Shown here: piece by piece, positions 10,388 through 21,504 of the stretch
Numbering within the stretch: the stretch's first letter is position 1
Layout: each line of letters starts with the position of its first letter
Assembly: GCA_030407315.1 (NCBI GenBank)
Contig: JALQPE010000519.1
Span: 1-64,000, forward strand
Direction: 5' to 3'
DNA: 64,000 bases
DNA from: Asparagopsis taxiformis
Lineage: Eukaryota; Rhodophyta; Florideophyceae; Bonnemaisoniales; Bonnemaisoniaceae
Program-made: the position numbers and the translations under genes
Notes under the pieces: model-generated
Databases searched by the model: none
What the model saw: the letters and a program-made list of their open reading frames with translations, nothing else
Told to the model about the DNA's origin: nothing

Positions 10388-11690
10388 AAAAAGGGGGCCT
10401 CAGACAGTACGGTGAGACAGTGTTTTGTACTGTCTGAGACAGTAAAAATCACTGTGCGGAAAGTACAAATTAATGCCACACTTGGAAACAGTGATTTCCA
10501 CTCACTACTGTGTCTGAAATCGGGCCTGGGGCAGTACTGTACGGCAGTAAAATTTAGTACTGTAAAAATATAAATTAATGCCCTACTTGCCGGCAGTACA
10601 GTGCACTGCCCGGAGGCAGTGGCCATGTGCTGCCGACGGCAGTAGAAAGTACTGCCTGGATGTATGACGTGAGGCAGTGGTGGGAGGCAGTGATAGTTGC
10701 TGGATTTAGATTGTCTTTCTGGCAGTGATTTGTGCTACATTGGCCTGTAAAATAAAGTAGTATATTGTGCTGACTTGGGCAGCACGGGGAGGGAGTAAAA
10801 TATGCTGTCCAGGAATATGGCCCACGGCAGTACTATTTGGTGGCGTGGGATGCACCGTGTGGCAGTAGAAGCTAGTGTTTCCGGCAGCGTGCTGTGCTGG
10901 CTGCGGGCCCGAATGACGGCAGCACATTTTGCTATATTTAGGTAGTGCCCCGATGTACTGTATGATACTGCCTGCAAGTCATGGCAGAGGCAGGGAAATG
11001 TACTGTATTCTATTATTGGACAAAGCAGTAATTTCTGCTGCTGTGTGGTGCTGCTTTTTTTGTACTTACAGGTAGTGACAAGTCTATGTTCTGGCAGTAG
11101 AGTAATGTAGTGGAATATGATGACAGCAGACATGCTTCGAGGCTGTGTATTCTACTGCCTGTGGAAGCGAGTGGGGACAGTAAATTATGATGTCTGACGA
11201 AATGTGTGAAAGCAATGAAATGAGGTGCTGATAGTCTCTGGGAAAAGCTGCCTGATAGTACTGCTTTATGATACGAAAAGTGCTACCGTACCGTGCTACT
11301 TGCCGTGGTGGAAAGTGCTGCCGTGCTCTACTACTTGCGTATGTGTAAATCACTGCCACGCTGTACTGCTCCAGGATATGTGAATTGCTGCCCCACAGCA
11401 CTACAAAATGTAGTAGATTTTGATGTATTATAGAGCTGTCCAGATCAGCGTAAAGTACTGTCTGATAGTGTTGTACTCGACAGGGGCATAGGACAGTACC
11501 AGTTACTGCCTGTGGCAGTGCAGTGTACTACCTGGAAGTGCTACCTGTGGCAGTACATTTCACTACCTGGAACTAGTGCTTGAGACAGTACAATTTACTG
11601 CCGGGAAGTCTATACTGAACCAGTAAATTGTAGTGCCTGGCGGTACTGACTCGGACAGAACGGGAAAGTAGTAGAATATGATGCCTAGGG
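10388..11690. repeat. Left subterminal array of GGCAGTA/TACTGCC repeats
   Basis: Over about 1.3 kb the heptamer GGCAGTA, its variants (GACAGTA, GGCAGTG) and its complement recur every 15-40 bases, often as small inverted pairs such as TACTGTCTGAGACAGTA. No coding frame is believable here. Subterminal repeats of this kind serve as transposase-binding sites in CACTA elements; that role is inferred. Confidence 0.75.
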
Positions 11691-12181
11691 TAATACTTTC
11701 TAGTGCCTACAATTGATGTTCAGGACGATAGAATCAGGTGGAAATGCCATTCCAGCCGCATGTTCAGGCATCTGGCTACGAAATGTCGGGCAGAATGGAG
11801 TATCTCTCTCGGTGGTCTTCATAGAAGTGTATAGGGATAACCAAGTGTGATCTAAAAGGATGTCAGAATTTTTATGTAGCAAGGACAACGATGCCTGAAG
11901 GATTGTTTCAGTTCTATCATTAGACTGGACTACTCATCAAATCGAACTATCGTATCTAAAATCTTACTATCTCTACAACCAGGACTATTGTGCAAGCAAA
12001 TCGAGTTCCTTGCTGTTTCAAAACTACATGTGATGTTCAGACAGGAGGGGAATAAACACCATTACAGATGATTTGCAACAGGTTAGCAATCGGATATAGA
12101 AAAGTATTGTAAAGGATGAGAAGAACATGAGTATGAATGGAATGAACAAACTTACCATCATTGAACTATTTTTGCGTGCAA

Positions 12182-12251
12182 AGGTATTGGTTGTAGGTTG
12201 GAATGACGAAAGCTTGCAAGCTTTCGTCATTCCAACCTATAACCAATACCT
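12182..12251. repeat. 70-bp near-perfect palindrome without spacer
   Basis: The 35-base arms match at 34 of 35 positions, with the centre at AGCTTG/CAAGCT (12216/12217). There is no loop, so the sequence can extrude as a cruciform. It is unrelated to the GGCAGTA and AATAATACC repeats. Confidence 0.95.
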
Positions 12252-12501
12252 ATGCCAGAATCATTTGCAATCAATAGACTAGAATAGGATCAGCGAAGAA
12301 CGATATTTATGGTTAGTGCACTATCTTTCATGGAAAGCATGTGGAAAGAAATGAGAGAGGGGAAAGATACCTACTCGACAACGTACCAGCCTTACCTGTC
12401 ATCTTCATGATAACCGGATGATGAAATGGTCCTATACGTCGCGCATCAACAGCCTTAAATAGACAGCTCATCCACTCATAATGACCTCGTCGTAACCAGA
12501 A

Positions 12502-12556
12502 GGCAGATGATTTGGCAGACGATGATGTGGCAGATGATTTGGCAGCGGATGATCTG
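12502..12556. repeat. Short tandem array of GGCAGATGATnT units
   Basis: Four imperfect units of about 13-15 bases (GGCAGATGATTT, GGCAGACGATGAT, GGCAGATGATTT, GGCAGCGGATGAT) follow one another. GGCAG again echoes the subterminal heptamer. Confidence 0.7.
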
Positions 12557-13088
12557 TCAAATTTTCTGGACGTGATAAATTAGCAGAAATAGAAATCATG
12601 CCCCTACGCAATGTCAAACCAACCTAAAAGTCTTGGTATTGATGTTTAGCTGCATACTGAAGGAGAAACATCGAATAAATGCTGTAAATTAGAGTAGTAG
12701 ACAATCCGAAAGACAATTGCAACCGTGTTCTCATCTATATACAGTTTATTACCATAACAAGATTACTATTGAGGCCTATTATACCATGTACTGAAGCTAA
12801 ATTGTAAATGATTCGTGTATTTCATTCAGAAAAGGAAGCAGGAATCGTTGGAGGCATTAAAGATCGTTGAAGAACCCAACTTGGGAAATCAAGTCACCTG
12901 TTCCTTGAGTTAGGTAGGACACTAGTCAGTGTGAAGTTTTCGATAAGATGTAACGGTAAGAAAATATAGGTACCATAAACTATTACAGTGGCCTGGTTAT
13001 AAAGAGACGGATACCATCTTATTAGTTGCCTACTAGTTGACATTAATCCACAATTTGTGCAAGGTTCTCTCGAATCCAAAGAGAAGAG

Positions 13089-16000
13089 ATGAAACGAACA
13101 GCTGTTCGGAAGAAAGGTACACCTCGAAGAACCCGGAGAAGGTTTGAATCATTGCCAATCCCATACGAAAGTGGGACAAGGCACGAAAATGGGGAAACCC
13201 CGCTAGTTTCGAACGAAACATTCGAGGTTCACGCCGATATACCGGACGAAAACGTCGGAAAAGCATCTGCTGAAGACGAGAATATTTCTAGTGGCAATGG
13301 AGAAGAGCACATTGGATTTTTCGAGGCTGGAAAAGTTACCAGAGAAGAAGAAACGATAGGCTCTGAGGAAAGCTCGGCCGAGAGCTGTGATGACCACGAC
13401 GGAGAAGAGGCAGCGGAAGATGACCGCGGACTTGTGGATAAACTGCTGACCTGGCCAGTATTCTCTGCAATAATATTGCTTAGTGGAACGCTACGGATGA
13501 AACGCAAGGACTATGAAGGTATGCGTGAGATGTCTAATTTCAAGCGGGGCATTTCGGATCAAGCACCTAGCGACTCGTACATGAGGAAAGTCATTTTACC
13601 GTTCATTCTGAAAACATGTTTCCCACAAAGCATGGATACAACGTGTGAAATAGATGTAACAAAAAGCGGCTCTAGGCTTGGAAAGATGTCTCCAGGACTG
13701 TCTAGTAGCCGTAGAGCTCATTGTACTACATCGGTACGAGTCGTGCTACCGAGCACATGGGCGGAAAGGGATATACAGACCGGACCCATTCTGGACTGCA
13801 TAAAGTCTAGTAAAAGGGATAATAGTGATGAAAGAGAAGATGAAGCATATCAAATTGCTTCAGAAAGTATTGAAAACTCTTTCATTGTCAAATGCCGTTC
13901 AGCTGTTCTGAATGACCCATTCCATCGCATTTCGGTAAGTGCATCAGATCATGACGGTCACAAGATGCACAGAAAGGTATACGCCCGACATGGAGACGAG
14001 TTGAGGATCATATGTATGCCGACGACAAATCAAGAGGCCCTGGTGGCTAAGCTGGGAGGAGCCAGAACGAAACAGGGAAAGAACATCGAAACTGGAAAGA
14101 ATTCTAGGAGCAGAAGAAGTTTTACAGCAAGGAGTGACTGGAGAATTGAAGCTATCATCATTGCAAGTTATCTTGCAACCGGAGAAGAACAACAAGAATC
14201 AAATATGGAAGATGTGATAGGCCCGCAAATCGATGCAATGGAAGAAACCGAGAAAAGAAATGCGAGGCGTGTCGTCTCCACCACAACGCTCGACGGAGAA
14301 CATTGCAACAATGATATTCGGGCAGGTGACGCTATCACTCTGTTTCGGCCAAAAAGTAAGTCTGATGGGAGCACATTTGAAGAGTTACTACTCGTGAACA
14401 GACATCTGAAAAAGGGACGCTCTGAACATGCGACTTTTCTCATTTGCTCCACAAGGGGAGCAACTGGGCAGCTACATCGCGAACAAATTCGGGTGAAAGA
14501 CGTCCAGCTCATAGGAGCTCCAGACAAGAGGTCTAGATGGCACCCCGGCTCTAAACGTATGGATGCCTGCAGTGAGGGGAATCTTTCAGATGGCAGGAAA
14601 TATATCGTATACCGATTTCTGCTATATGCTGATGACTTCCAGCCGTTCACAAGCCGGAAAGGAAGTTTTGGTGGCTGCTATATGCTTCCATTAGGCATAC
14701 AGCCAAGCAAGAGAGCAAGCTTCCACGCAGTCCGCGTTCTTGGATTCGTTCCCCCGGGAGTTTCAACAAATGTTGTAATTGAGAGAGTTGTACCCGACAT
14801 TGTGAAGGGAAGTACAGACGGTTTTCCAGCGAAAGATGCAAATGGAGAAGACGTGGTCATATTCCTGGATCCTGTTGGATTTATCGGAGATTACCCAGCT
14901 GTTTCGCATACTCTGGATGTCCGTGGACACACCAGTAATACACCATGCCATAGCTGCATTTTCGAAAAGCAAGATATGAGCAGCAGTGGAGGTTCACGAA
15001 ATGCATACACAGCATTGCTAAACAGTCAGATGAGTACGCATGCCCGAGGAATGCACCGAAACAAGCTTGTGAGGGAAGTCGCATCGCAAGATCAGCTCAA
15101 AGTTCTTGGACTAAGCCTAGATCCGATTGAGAATAAGGCACTCCATAATTTGAGTGAATCCCTTAATCGTGTGCGGAGAGGAGTTCCTACAAACGAAGAA
15201 GGAGTTCCAGTTGTTCCTTGTCAATTCGATCCATATCGCTCTGCTGTAGTTGCCCCAGACCATCTGCTCTCCGGACTGGCTCAAGATGTGATGAATGCGA
15301 CAATCACCGCAGCAACACCTGTACTTCGAAATGTTGCGGAAACAGTTCTACTGAATACCCTCCGAATGTTCTGTTTGAGTAGTCAGAGTCAGGTATTCGG
15401 GCAGAACTACCTATTATCGATGAACATGAGCGATATATTCGCTGTTCTCGTTGTAGCTCCCCAAGCATTTTATTCGGCATTTCGTATCGTCATCGGGAAC
15501 TCTTGGGACGGGTATGAAAAACTTGAACGTATTCTTCGTTTGCTGAAAAAGTTTCAAATGGTTGTTGCCAGCATTCGATTCATCCCAACATGGTGGATAG
15601 ATGGACTTGAGTCAACCAGGAGGTTCGAGGCCGAGAATGGCGGACGTCATGACCACATTCTAGCTCTTGTTTCAGACTATATGAAAGAACTGCATGAGGT
15701 ATGCAAGAAGGATCCTATTGCAATGAAACATCTGGACAAACCGAACTTGCATCGGTTGATAGAATTTTGCGTACATACATTACCAGCTTTTGGAGCTGCA
15801 AAACATGTGGAAGAGCTTTTATTCGAGAGAATGCACCAGCCTCTTAAAAGAGGGGTTCGAAACTCGAACCATAAGAATGAACATCTGTCATCAATGGAGC
15901 TCATCATGGACGATGACTGGCTCGCACGAATAGCCATCACGCTGGGTGCGGTAGGTCACAATACAAAACAATGGATGTCTGACGATTGCAGACGCGTGTA

Positions 16001-16790
16001 TTCTGCACTAGGAAAAGGAATTTCGGAGAGTCCACATGCGACAGAAGAGGCAGCAAAAAGATGCTTCTTAAGTCCTGTATTCCATCTCATATCAGAGAGG
16101 AGCAGTACTATGGTGAGCACCCACTGTCCAATCACGCGGTGGCGAGGGGAATCTGTTGAAGACGCGAAAAATGTTCCGGCAGAAGAAACCGTCATGATGG
16201 CAAGGATACGTAAAGCTTCTGAAACTTTTCTCAGAACCAGACAGGTAAACGGGTCTCAACATGGTGAACGACTATGGTGGCTCACTGCTGCACAAAGAGT
16301 GCGCACTAGTCATGAGGGATCTGAGAGCGAATCGAGGTTAGGGCGTGCTGAACCTGGAAGCATCATTCAAGCAGTGTGCAAAGATGGATGGTATGATGCT
16401 GGTATAGTAGTACCCGCCCATAGCAGGACGAGCATGGAGGAATTCACATGTTCTAGACGTGTCCTTTTCGTCACACTGTCCTTTTTTATTGTGGTAGGGC
16501 AAGGAGAGGAGAAGAAGGCAAAGAAATGGAAGCAGAAAACTCCATATGCTGTCTGCATTCCCTTGACATGCACTGGAGACGGTATGTACCGGAAAGGTGG
16601 GAATGATACTATAGTTCACGTTGAAATGAACGACGGGGTCCGAGAAGTTTTGCACGTACATAACTGCGAGTCAGGAGTTTGTTCATACGATAGACAAAGT
16701 GGCATTGTAGAGCACAATAGTGATATTCTTTCTGGTGGTGAAGTGAGCGTCTTAACTAGAGAAGATGGATACCCACCACGTTCAGCATAG
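13089..16790 (+). CDS. Tnp2/CACTA-like DDE transposase, 1233 aa
   Basis: A single 1,233-codon frame starts at an ATG. The N-terminal 130 residues are basic then acidic. A candidate first catalytic stretch lies at residues 594-623: D594, D601-YP, then LDVRGHT and a C620-HSC623 pair, matching the D...DYPA...GH...CxxC layout of Tnp2-type transposases. A later helical block, KPNLH (884-888) through EELLFERMH (908-916) and K920, matches the conserved end of the family with a candidate catalytic glutamate. The C-terminal 130 residues are unassigned and a short unspliced intron near 16460 cannot be excluded. AATAAA lies at 16932. It would cut and paste the element by binding its ends. It is intact by eye; the subfamily (CACTA, Plavaka or KDZ-like) is not certain. 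Confidence 0.75.
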   Translation: MKRTAVRKKGTPRRTRRRFESLPIPYESGTRHENGETPLVSNETFEVHADIPDENVGKASAEDENISSGNGEEHIGFFEAGKVTREEETIGSEESSAESCDDHDGEEAAEDDRGLVDKLLTWPVFSAIILLSGTLRMKRKDYEGMREMSNFKRGISDQAPSDSYMRKVILPFILKTCFPQSMDTTCEIDVTKSGSRLGKMSPGLSSSRRAHCTTSVRVVLPSTWAERDIQTGPILDCIKSSKRDNSDEREDEAYQIASESIENSFIVKCRSAVLNDPFHRISVSASDHDGHKMHRKVYARHGDELRIICMPTTNQEALVAKLGGARTKQGKNIETGKNSRSRRSFTARSDWRIEAIIIASYLATGEEQQESNMEDVIGPQIDAMEETEKRNARRVVSTTTLDGEHCNNDIRAGDAITLFRPKSKSDGSTFEELLLVNRHLKKGRSEHATFLICSTRGATGQLHREQIRVKDVQLIGAPDKRSRWHPGSKRMDACSEGNLSDGRKYIVYRFLLYADDFQPFTSRKGSFGGCYMLPLGIQPSKRASFHAVRVLGFVPPGVSTNVVIERVVPDIVKGSTDGFPAKDANGEDVVIFLDPVGFIGDYPAVSHTLDVRGHTSNTPCHSCIFEKQDMSSSGGSRNAYTALLNSQMSTHARGMHRNKLVREVASQDQLKVLGLSLDPIENKALHNLSESLNRVRRGVPTNEEGVPVVPCQFDPYRSAVVAPDHLLSGLAQDVMNATITAATPVLRNVAETVLLNTLRMFCLSSQSQVFGQNYLLSMNMSDIFAVLVVAPQAFYSAFRIVIGNSWDGYEKLERILRLLKKFQMVVASIRFIPTWWIDGLESTRRFEAENGGRHDHILALVSDYMKELHEVCKKDPIAMKHLDKPNLHRLIEFCVHTLPAFGAAKHVEELLFERMHQPLKRGVRNSNHKNEHLSSMELIMDDDWLARIAITLGAVGHNTKQWMSDDCRRVYSALGKGISESPHATEEAAKRCFLSPVFHLISERSSTMVSTHCPITRWRGESVEDAKNVPAEETVMMARIRKASETFLRTRQVNGSQHGERLWWLTAAQRVRTSHEGSESESRLGRAEPGSIIQAVCKDGWYDAGIVVPAHSRTSMEEFTCSRRVLFVTLSFFIVVGQGEEKKAKKWKQKTPYAVCIPLTCTGDGMYRKGGNDTIVHVEMNDGVREVLHVHNCESGVCSYDRQSGIVEHNSDILSGGEVSVLTREDGYPPRSA

Positions 16791-17982
16791 AGTGTTCCAG
16801 CACAGTGTTTAACACCAGTAAACTTTCGTAATTCATTTAGCAGCAGTCCTGATCAAGTCTTCCAACAAATGCTATACAAAATTTGTACATGTCGTTTGAA
16901 GAATAGAGTGGGATTTTGTTCCATGCGCAAAAATAAAGTGTGTTTTGCGAAGAGCGTACGCACTTACGTACGTATGACGCCATTGGTACTAGAGATGGAG
17001 CCGCGAGTTGCAGGACTCCTAGTTCCACAAAGTTGAGTTCGCATAATCCAATGGAGAGCCCGCACCTGGCCAATGAAGTGGAAAATAATACTAGGTTTTC
17101 AAGGCACGCAGAAAGTATTTTAACTTCGAAACGTCAGCTAAGAAACGAAATTTTTGGCGGGTGCAGAAGTGTTCCTGTACAGTATGTACCACCGGAACTG
17201 CTCAGATGGGAAAAGATACTGATCTATGTTGGCGTGAGTCTGCCGCAGCCATCGAGCTCCGCCGGCGGGAAGCCTCATCTGGTCGAGGTTTCCATTCCAG
17301 ACCTCCCCAGCAGCGCAGCACAGTCCGCATCGTCCACACGTAACTATCTTTTGACACCCTCCCTCCATCCCTAGCTTACCTTTTCACATAGTTTGGCTAC
17401 CCTGGGGCACCCATCATATGCAATGGTCAAAGCGATGCTGAAAGAGCCGCAAGCCCCTGGCTTAGCCAAGTTATTACTGGCAAAACCTGCATTAAACATG
17501 CGTTCTTATAGGCACTACTATTGTGATTTCGGTACCCGAAGTTCTGGGTCGACTAGCGGAAAGTGGGGAGGATGTTAACCGGTATAGTTTTTTGGCTCCA
17601 GTGACAAGTGGAGTATTGTGACTGATGGCTGTCTGCTGGCCAATGGGGAGCCGGCACCTGGCCAATGAAGTGGAAAATAATACCCGGTATAGTTTTTTGG
17701 CTCCAGTGACAAGTGGAGTACTATGATTCATGGCAATGGGATGGTTTTGGGAACGAAGGAATTGTGTGTGGGAAGTCCTTCGTCGAGGAATGACAGATGG
17801 CCGAATACAATTGGAGCGCGTGGAAGGTGAATCAATAACTGATATTTCACGTTTAGACGTGTAGGGAGATCGTTTCCTGCCAAATACCACCTTGAAAGAG
17901 GAATATCTCTTGATCGTGTAGTCGGAGAGAAAAGGTATCTTTGTCATCCTGAACGGCTTCTCTACGCGTCCAAATCTTTGCA
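16791..17982. other. Spacer with degenerate copies of the palindromic repeat
   Basis: No gene is supported. GCACCTGGCCAATGAAGTGG followed by AAAATAATAC occurs at about 17060 and 17655, the left half of the palindromic unit found intact at 21.9, 25.8 and 45.4 kb. A block of about 42 bases (GGTATAGTTTTTTGGCTCCA...) is directly repeated at 17580-17621 and 17688-17729. AATAAA at 16932 probably ends the transposase transcript. Confidence 0.6.
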
Positions 17983-20900
17983 ATGGCCGGAAGCGACACT
18001 GAGCGCGCTGCGGAACCAAAGGATACCGTCGAAAGCGTTGCAGAGAGACTTGCAACGACGGTAGGCGGTGATAAAACACCCTCCGGAGGTTCTGCTGATG
18101 GAGGGGCTCCGTCTGCAGCGGGAAGGGAGACGGCAGATAGCCAGACACCCATTCAGGGAGCAGACGCTGCCATGATAGAGGCAGCAAAAACCCTTGGTGA
18201 TATATCACCATCTGGGAAAAACACTCTACGCTTTCCATCTACTCCTGGGACGGTGAAATCGAAAAACAGGGAGAGGTCTAACGTCCGTGAAGGCGAGGGG
18301 AGTCCTGCTGGCATGGAAGCATCAGAAGAGTCCGTGATGGGGATTGACATCAACATTGTCGAATGCAGGGCTGAACCTAAAATGATCAATCCGCTAGATG
18401 TTGCCAAACCGGAATCAACTTCTCGTCTTGTGCAGGAGGCCAGAGTGCGCGATCTGGTCAGCAAAATATCTACCGAGGGGTTTCTGGAAACTGGCACCCG
18501 AATGACCATCTGTGAAACAATGGGGTCAGACGGACGGAAGAAACTGCAGTGCATTGATGGAGGTCATCGTATCAGCGCTTTGCAGTCGATTGTGGAAAAC
18601 AAACCGACAGTTGCTGATCGATGGAGACTGAGGAGCATTAGCGTTGACTTCATCCGACCACCTGGAACCCGTGAAATGTTTCATCCTCTTGAAGTGATGC
18701 GAATATCGCAGAAGCTGAACGAAAAGACTCATGACGTGATAGAAGTTTCTATTGCTGACCACGTCTGTACGGTCATGAAGTTCATGATGATGAAGGGCTT
18801 GATGAAGGCGAAGGTAAATGTGTGCACAAAAGTTGTAGTCGAGAACAAGGTCATTCCAGGTTGTCAGGAAGGAATCATGATGAAGTACGTTTCGATTGCG
18901 CAGGGCTTCGGAGACGTAAATAACCCGGCGTTCGAACATTGGTCAGCTATCCCAAGTCGATTTGCAACTGAAACTAGTCCGCCAGACTCGAAGAATATGC
19001 AGGGATGCACTGTGGACGTCCTATTCGCTTCTGCGTTTCGAAAAGCTTCGGTGGACACCAAACTTGTCATTCTAGAGCTCACTGCAATGTGGACGATGTG
19101 GAAACGTAGGAAAGGAGATGGTGGTATAAGTCTAAAGACATGCGCGCAAAAGTGGTGCTACAGCATGTGTGAAATATATGACATACTTGAGAAAGCTGTA
19201 CGGAAAGAAAACTCCTGGCATTCCTCACCTCATCCATGTTTCAGGAAGTTACATGAAGTACCGGAGCCAGGTGGACGAACACGAAAAACCATACGATATC
19301 GCATTTTGACTGTCCTCAAAGATTTCTATCCTTCCGACGCACCAACTGGGAGAGGTATACGTGCAGCATTGACGCGGTCTATGATGAAAGAAATCCGTTA
19401 TGTGGTTTTCAACGGCCCAATTCTATCGGATGACTCTCTCGACCATTCCGTCGCGCCTGAAATAGGTGTGCAGGAAAGGCGGACTAGGCGAAAATCCTTG
19501 GAAGGGAATACTGCACCTCAACCACGACAACAATCCGCATCGTATGGTGATACTTCAAATGCTGCCATTGATCGCTCGGACGTGGTACAGAGTCCAAATG
19601 TACTTACCCAACAGCAGACACAGGGCAGTCTGGAAATATCGGATCGTGTTAACGCTGAGGTCGGTGCTGCAACACAGGTTGGTGAAGAGGCGACAGGGAA
19701 AGCGGCAGATTCCGAAAGCGCAAAGCAGGTTACAACGGACCGCGCAGTGCCTACTGCGCCAACCGAGAACAATTCTTCGAAACCTGGAGATTGTGAAGTT
19801 GGGGATGTGTTGCAGAAGAACGTAGGAACTCAAGAGCTTGAACCAACTGGTGCAAATCGAGGAAGAAATGACCACGGTGATGAAAATGACCTGCAACAAT
19901 CACCTAGCCCAGTGGCAGCCGGAAGTGCCACGCTCAGACCAGAGCAGGGTGGAAAGTCGCCGGCGAATATGTCAGTTGGTCATCCAAGAACTGGTCGAGA
20001 TGGTGAAGGAGGTCCTGAATCTAGGAAGAGCGATGGGTCTGGAACGAAAGATGTCCGCGAAGAATGTCCCGAACATTCTTCTGGAAGGACAACGGAGGAC
20101 CCGATGAAAGGTGTACGAAATCAGGGTGATGGCACTGGAGACGCTATGTTATCTACAGCGGATGTCGGCCTACCTGTTTTACCTGAGCTGGAGGACACGG
20201 AAACACCTGTTACCAGTTCTACGCCTAGGAAGTTGATGAAAGCCAAGCACAGCAGTGGTTTCGTGCCCTTAAAGGCAAAGCCGAGGAATACGGAGACGCC
20301 GCCAATGATTCTACGATCCAAACGGAAATTGGTGGATGTCACCCCTCAAGAGGTTATTGACCTGGTGGGAGAGGATACCAGCAGGCCGCGGCAGAAGAAG
20401 AAGCAAAAGATGCGTGAAGACGCAAATTTGCAATCCGGCAAAGACGCTGCAGTCCACGCGGTTCAAGGAGGTCAGTATTCGGACAGGCAACAAAATGATG
20501 TCCCTGACAAAGATGTGGAGGAAGGTATAGAAGCGAAACTGCCTGTTATCATTCATCCCGACAGTCGAATGAAATACTATGTGAATGGGAAACTGGTCGA
20601 TACGCTTCGAGCCGAGGTCGCTGAAGCAGCAGCGAGTGCCTATTCGGCACAAAATGTTTCCGCTGAGTTTCTCTCGAGGGCTTATTTCCGAGAGAAACGA
20701 AATGAAATAGACTTGGTTGGGTTTACAATTCTGGACGGAATATTCAAGTCTTCTACTACTGCAGATGCGATCCACGAACTGCTTCATTTTTCTGCGTTGT
20801 TTGAGGAACGTCTCGAGGATGCCAAGAAGAACTCTGAATCCGGTGACACCCGCAGAGATCCGGACTGGACACCGTGGTGCATGGCTATGATGGATGGGAA

Positions 20901-21504
20901 AAACTCTGATGAAGAAGGTGAGAAGGGCAGAGGAATCTTTATAACAAAGCGGAAGAGCTTATGTGATGACCTCGAGGATAACAATAATAATCTCTATCGG
21001 AAGAAGATGATTGTTGAGCTCGGTCTAGGTATTTGTGCGGAAGGTTTGGAATTGAGGACTAGTGGGAAGGACCCGATGGCCTTCCCCAGCACTGGAACTA
21101 CTTTAGTGCTGACTGGAGAGCGGACTAAACCTCGTGCTGGACATACAGACTATGAAGTGGGAATCGATGAAGTTAACAGTCCCCCTTCTCCGCCATCCTA
21201 CTTCATGATGTCAAGCGGCGCAGATGGATTCGGCCTCGTGCTTGCACCCTACAGTCATGTCTGTTTATCCCATCCCAACAGAGAGTTATACAGAGTTCCA
21301 ATGAAGAGGTGTGAAGTACCACCATATTCTGTTCTTGTCTGCCGAGGGGATGTTTATCACCACGAGGAAGGATTTGAGAGCAATAAGGGTCTTCAATACA
21401 AGTTCCCGATCCGATCTCACATATTCCTCAAAACTGAGCAGCATCAAAGTGAAGAAGGAGAATATGTCGTTGGACATTGGGAGGGCAATTCGAAATTGAA
21501 GTGA
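17983..21504 (+). CDS. ParB/Srx-like domain fused to 2OG-Fe(II) dioxygenase, 1173 aa
   Basis: An uninterrupted frame begins at an ATG. After about 100 low-complexity residues comes a ParB/sulfiredoxin-like fold with its signature IDGGHRISALQ (D192 to R196). A middle block shared with the next gene ends near residue 400, followed by a long disordered acidic/polar linker to about residue 840. The C-terminal part has HxD at H1054/D1056, the strand PPYSVLVCRGDVYHH (H1126) and R1144 in PIRSH, the H-D-H-R order of 2OG-Fe(II) dioxygenases. ParB-type modules bind DNA or nucleotides; 2OG enzymes of the AlkB and TET/JBP groups oxidise DNA bases. Oxidation of DNA is therefore plausible but unproven, and protein substrates are possible. 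AATAAA lies at 21561. The intact paralogue at 22.5 kb supports a selected function. Confidence 0.7.
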   Translation: MAGSDTERAAEPKDTVESVAERLATTVGGDKTPSGGSADGGAPSAAGRETADSQTPIQGADAAMIEAAKTLGDISPSGKNTLRFPSTPGTVKSKNRERSNVREGEGSPAGMEASEESVMGIDINIVECRAEPKMINPLDVAKPESTSRLVQEARVRDLVSKISTEGFLETGTRMTICETMGSDGRKKLQCIDGGHRISALQSIVENKPTVADRWRLRSISVDFIRPPGTREMFHPLEVMRISQKLNEKTHDVIEVSIADHVCTVMKFMMMKGLMKAKVNVCTKVVVENKVIPGCQEGIMMKYVSIAQGFGDVNNPAFEHWSAIPSRFATETSPPDSKNMQGCTVDVLFASAFRKASVDTKLVILELTAMWTMWKRRKGDGGISLKTCAQKWCYSMCEIYDILEKAVRKENSWHSSPHPCFRKLHEVPEPGGRTRKTIRYRILTVLKDFYPSDAPTGRGIRAALTRSMMKEIRYVVFNGPILSDDSLDHSVAPEIGVQERRTRRKSLEGNTAPQPRQQSASYGDTSNAAIDRSDVVQSPNVLTQQQTQGSLEISDRVNAEVGAATQVGEEATGKAADSESAKQVTTDRAVPTAPTENNSSKPGDCEVGDVLQKNVGTQELEPTGANRGRNDHGDENDLQQSPSPVAAGSATLRPEQGGKSPANMSVGHPRTGRDGEGGPESRKSDGSGTKDVREECPEHSSGRTTEDPMKGVRNQGDGTGDAMLSTADVGLPVLPELEDTETPVTSSTPRKLMKAKHSSGFVPLKAKPRNTETPPMILRSKRKLVDVTPQEVIDLVGEDTSRPRQKKKQKMREDANLQSGKDAAVHAVQGGQYSDRQQNDVPDKDVEEGIEAKLPVIIHPDSRMKYYVNGKLVDTLRAEVAEAAASAYSAQNVSAEFLSRAYFREKRNEIDLVGFTILDGIFKSSTTADAIHELLHFSALFEERLEDAKKNSESGDTRRDPDWTPWCMAMMDGKNSDEEGEKGRGIFITKRKSLCDDLEDNNNNLYRKKMIVELGLGICAEGLELRTSGKDPMAFPSTGTTLVLTGERTKPRAGHTDYEVGIDEVNSPPSPPSYFMMSSGADGFGLVLAPYSHVCLSHPNRELYRVPMKRCEVPPYSVLVCRGDVYHHEEGFESNKGLQYKFPIRSHIFLKTEQHQSEEGEYVVGHWEGNSKLK

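Larger units (their letters stand above)
11691..13088. other. Non-coding AT-rich spacer before the transposase
   Basis: No gene is seen. It contains a 70-bp palindrome at 12182-12251 and a short tandem array at 12502-12556, both listed separately. As the region upstream of the transposase it should include its promoter, but I cannot point to one. Confidence 0.5.

Noticed and set aside
10428..10454. GGCAGTA inverted pairs as small-RNA genes or terminators
   Set aside because: Dozens of degenerate copies in both orientations, confined to the two arrays; better explained as subterminal repeats.
13203..14650. Ser-rich minus-strand ORFs under the transposase
   Set aside because: Antisense shadows of the acidic, Glu/Asp-rich transposase N-terminus.
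20900..21504. Firm assignment of the 2OG domain to TET/JBP or AlkB
   Set aside because: Only the general H-x-D...H...R pattern is visible; the subfamily needs a profile search.
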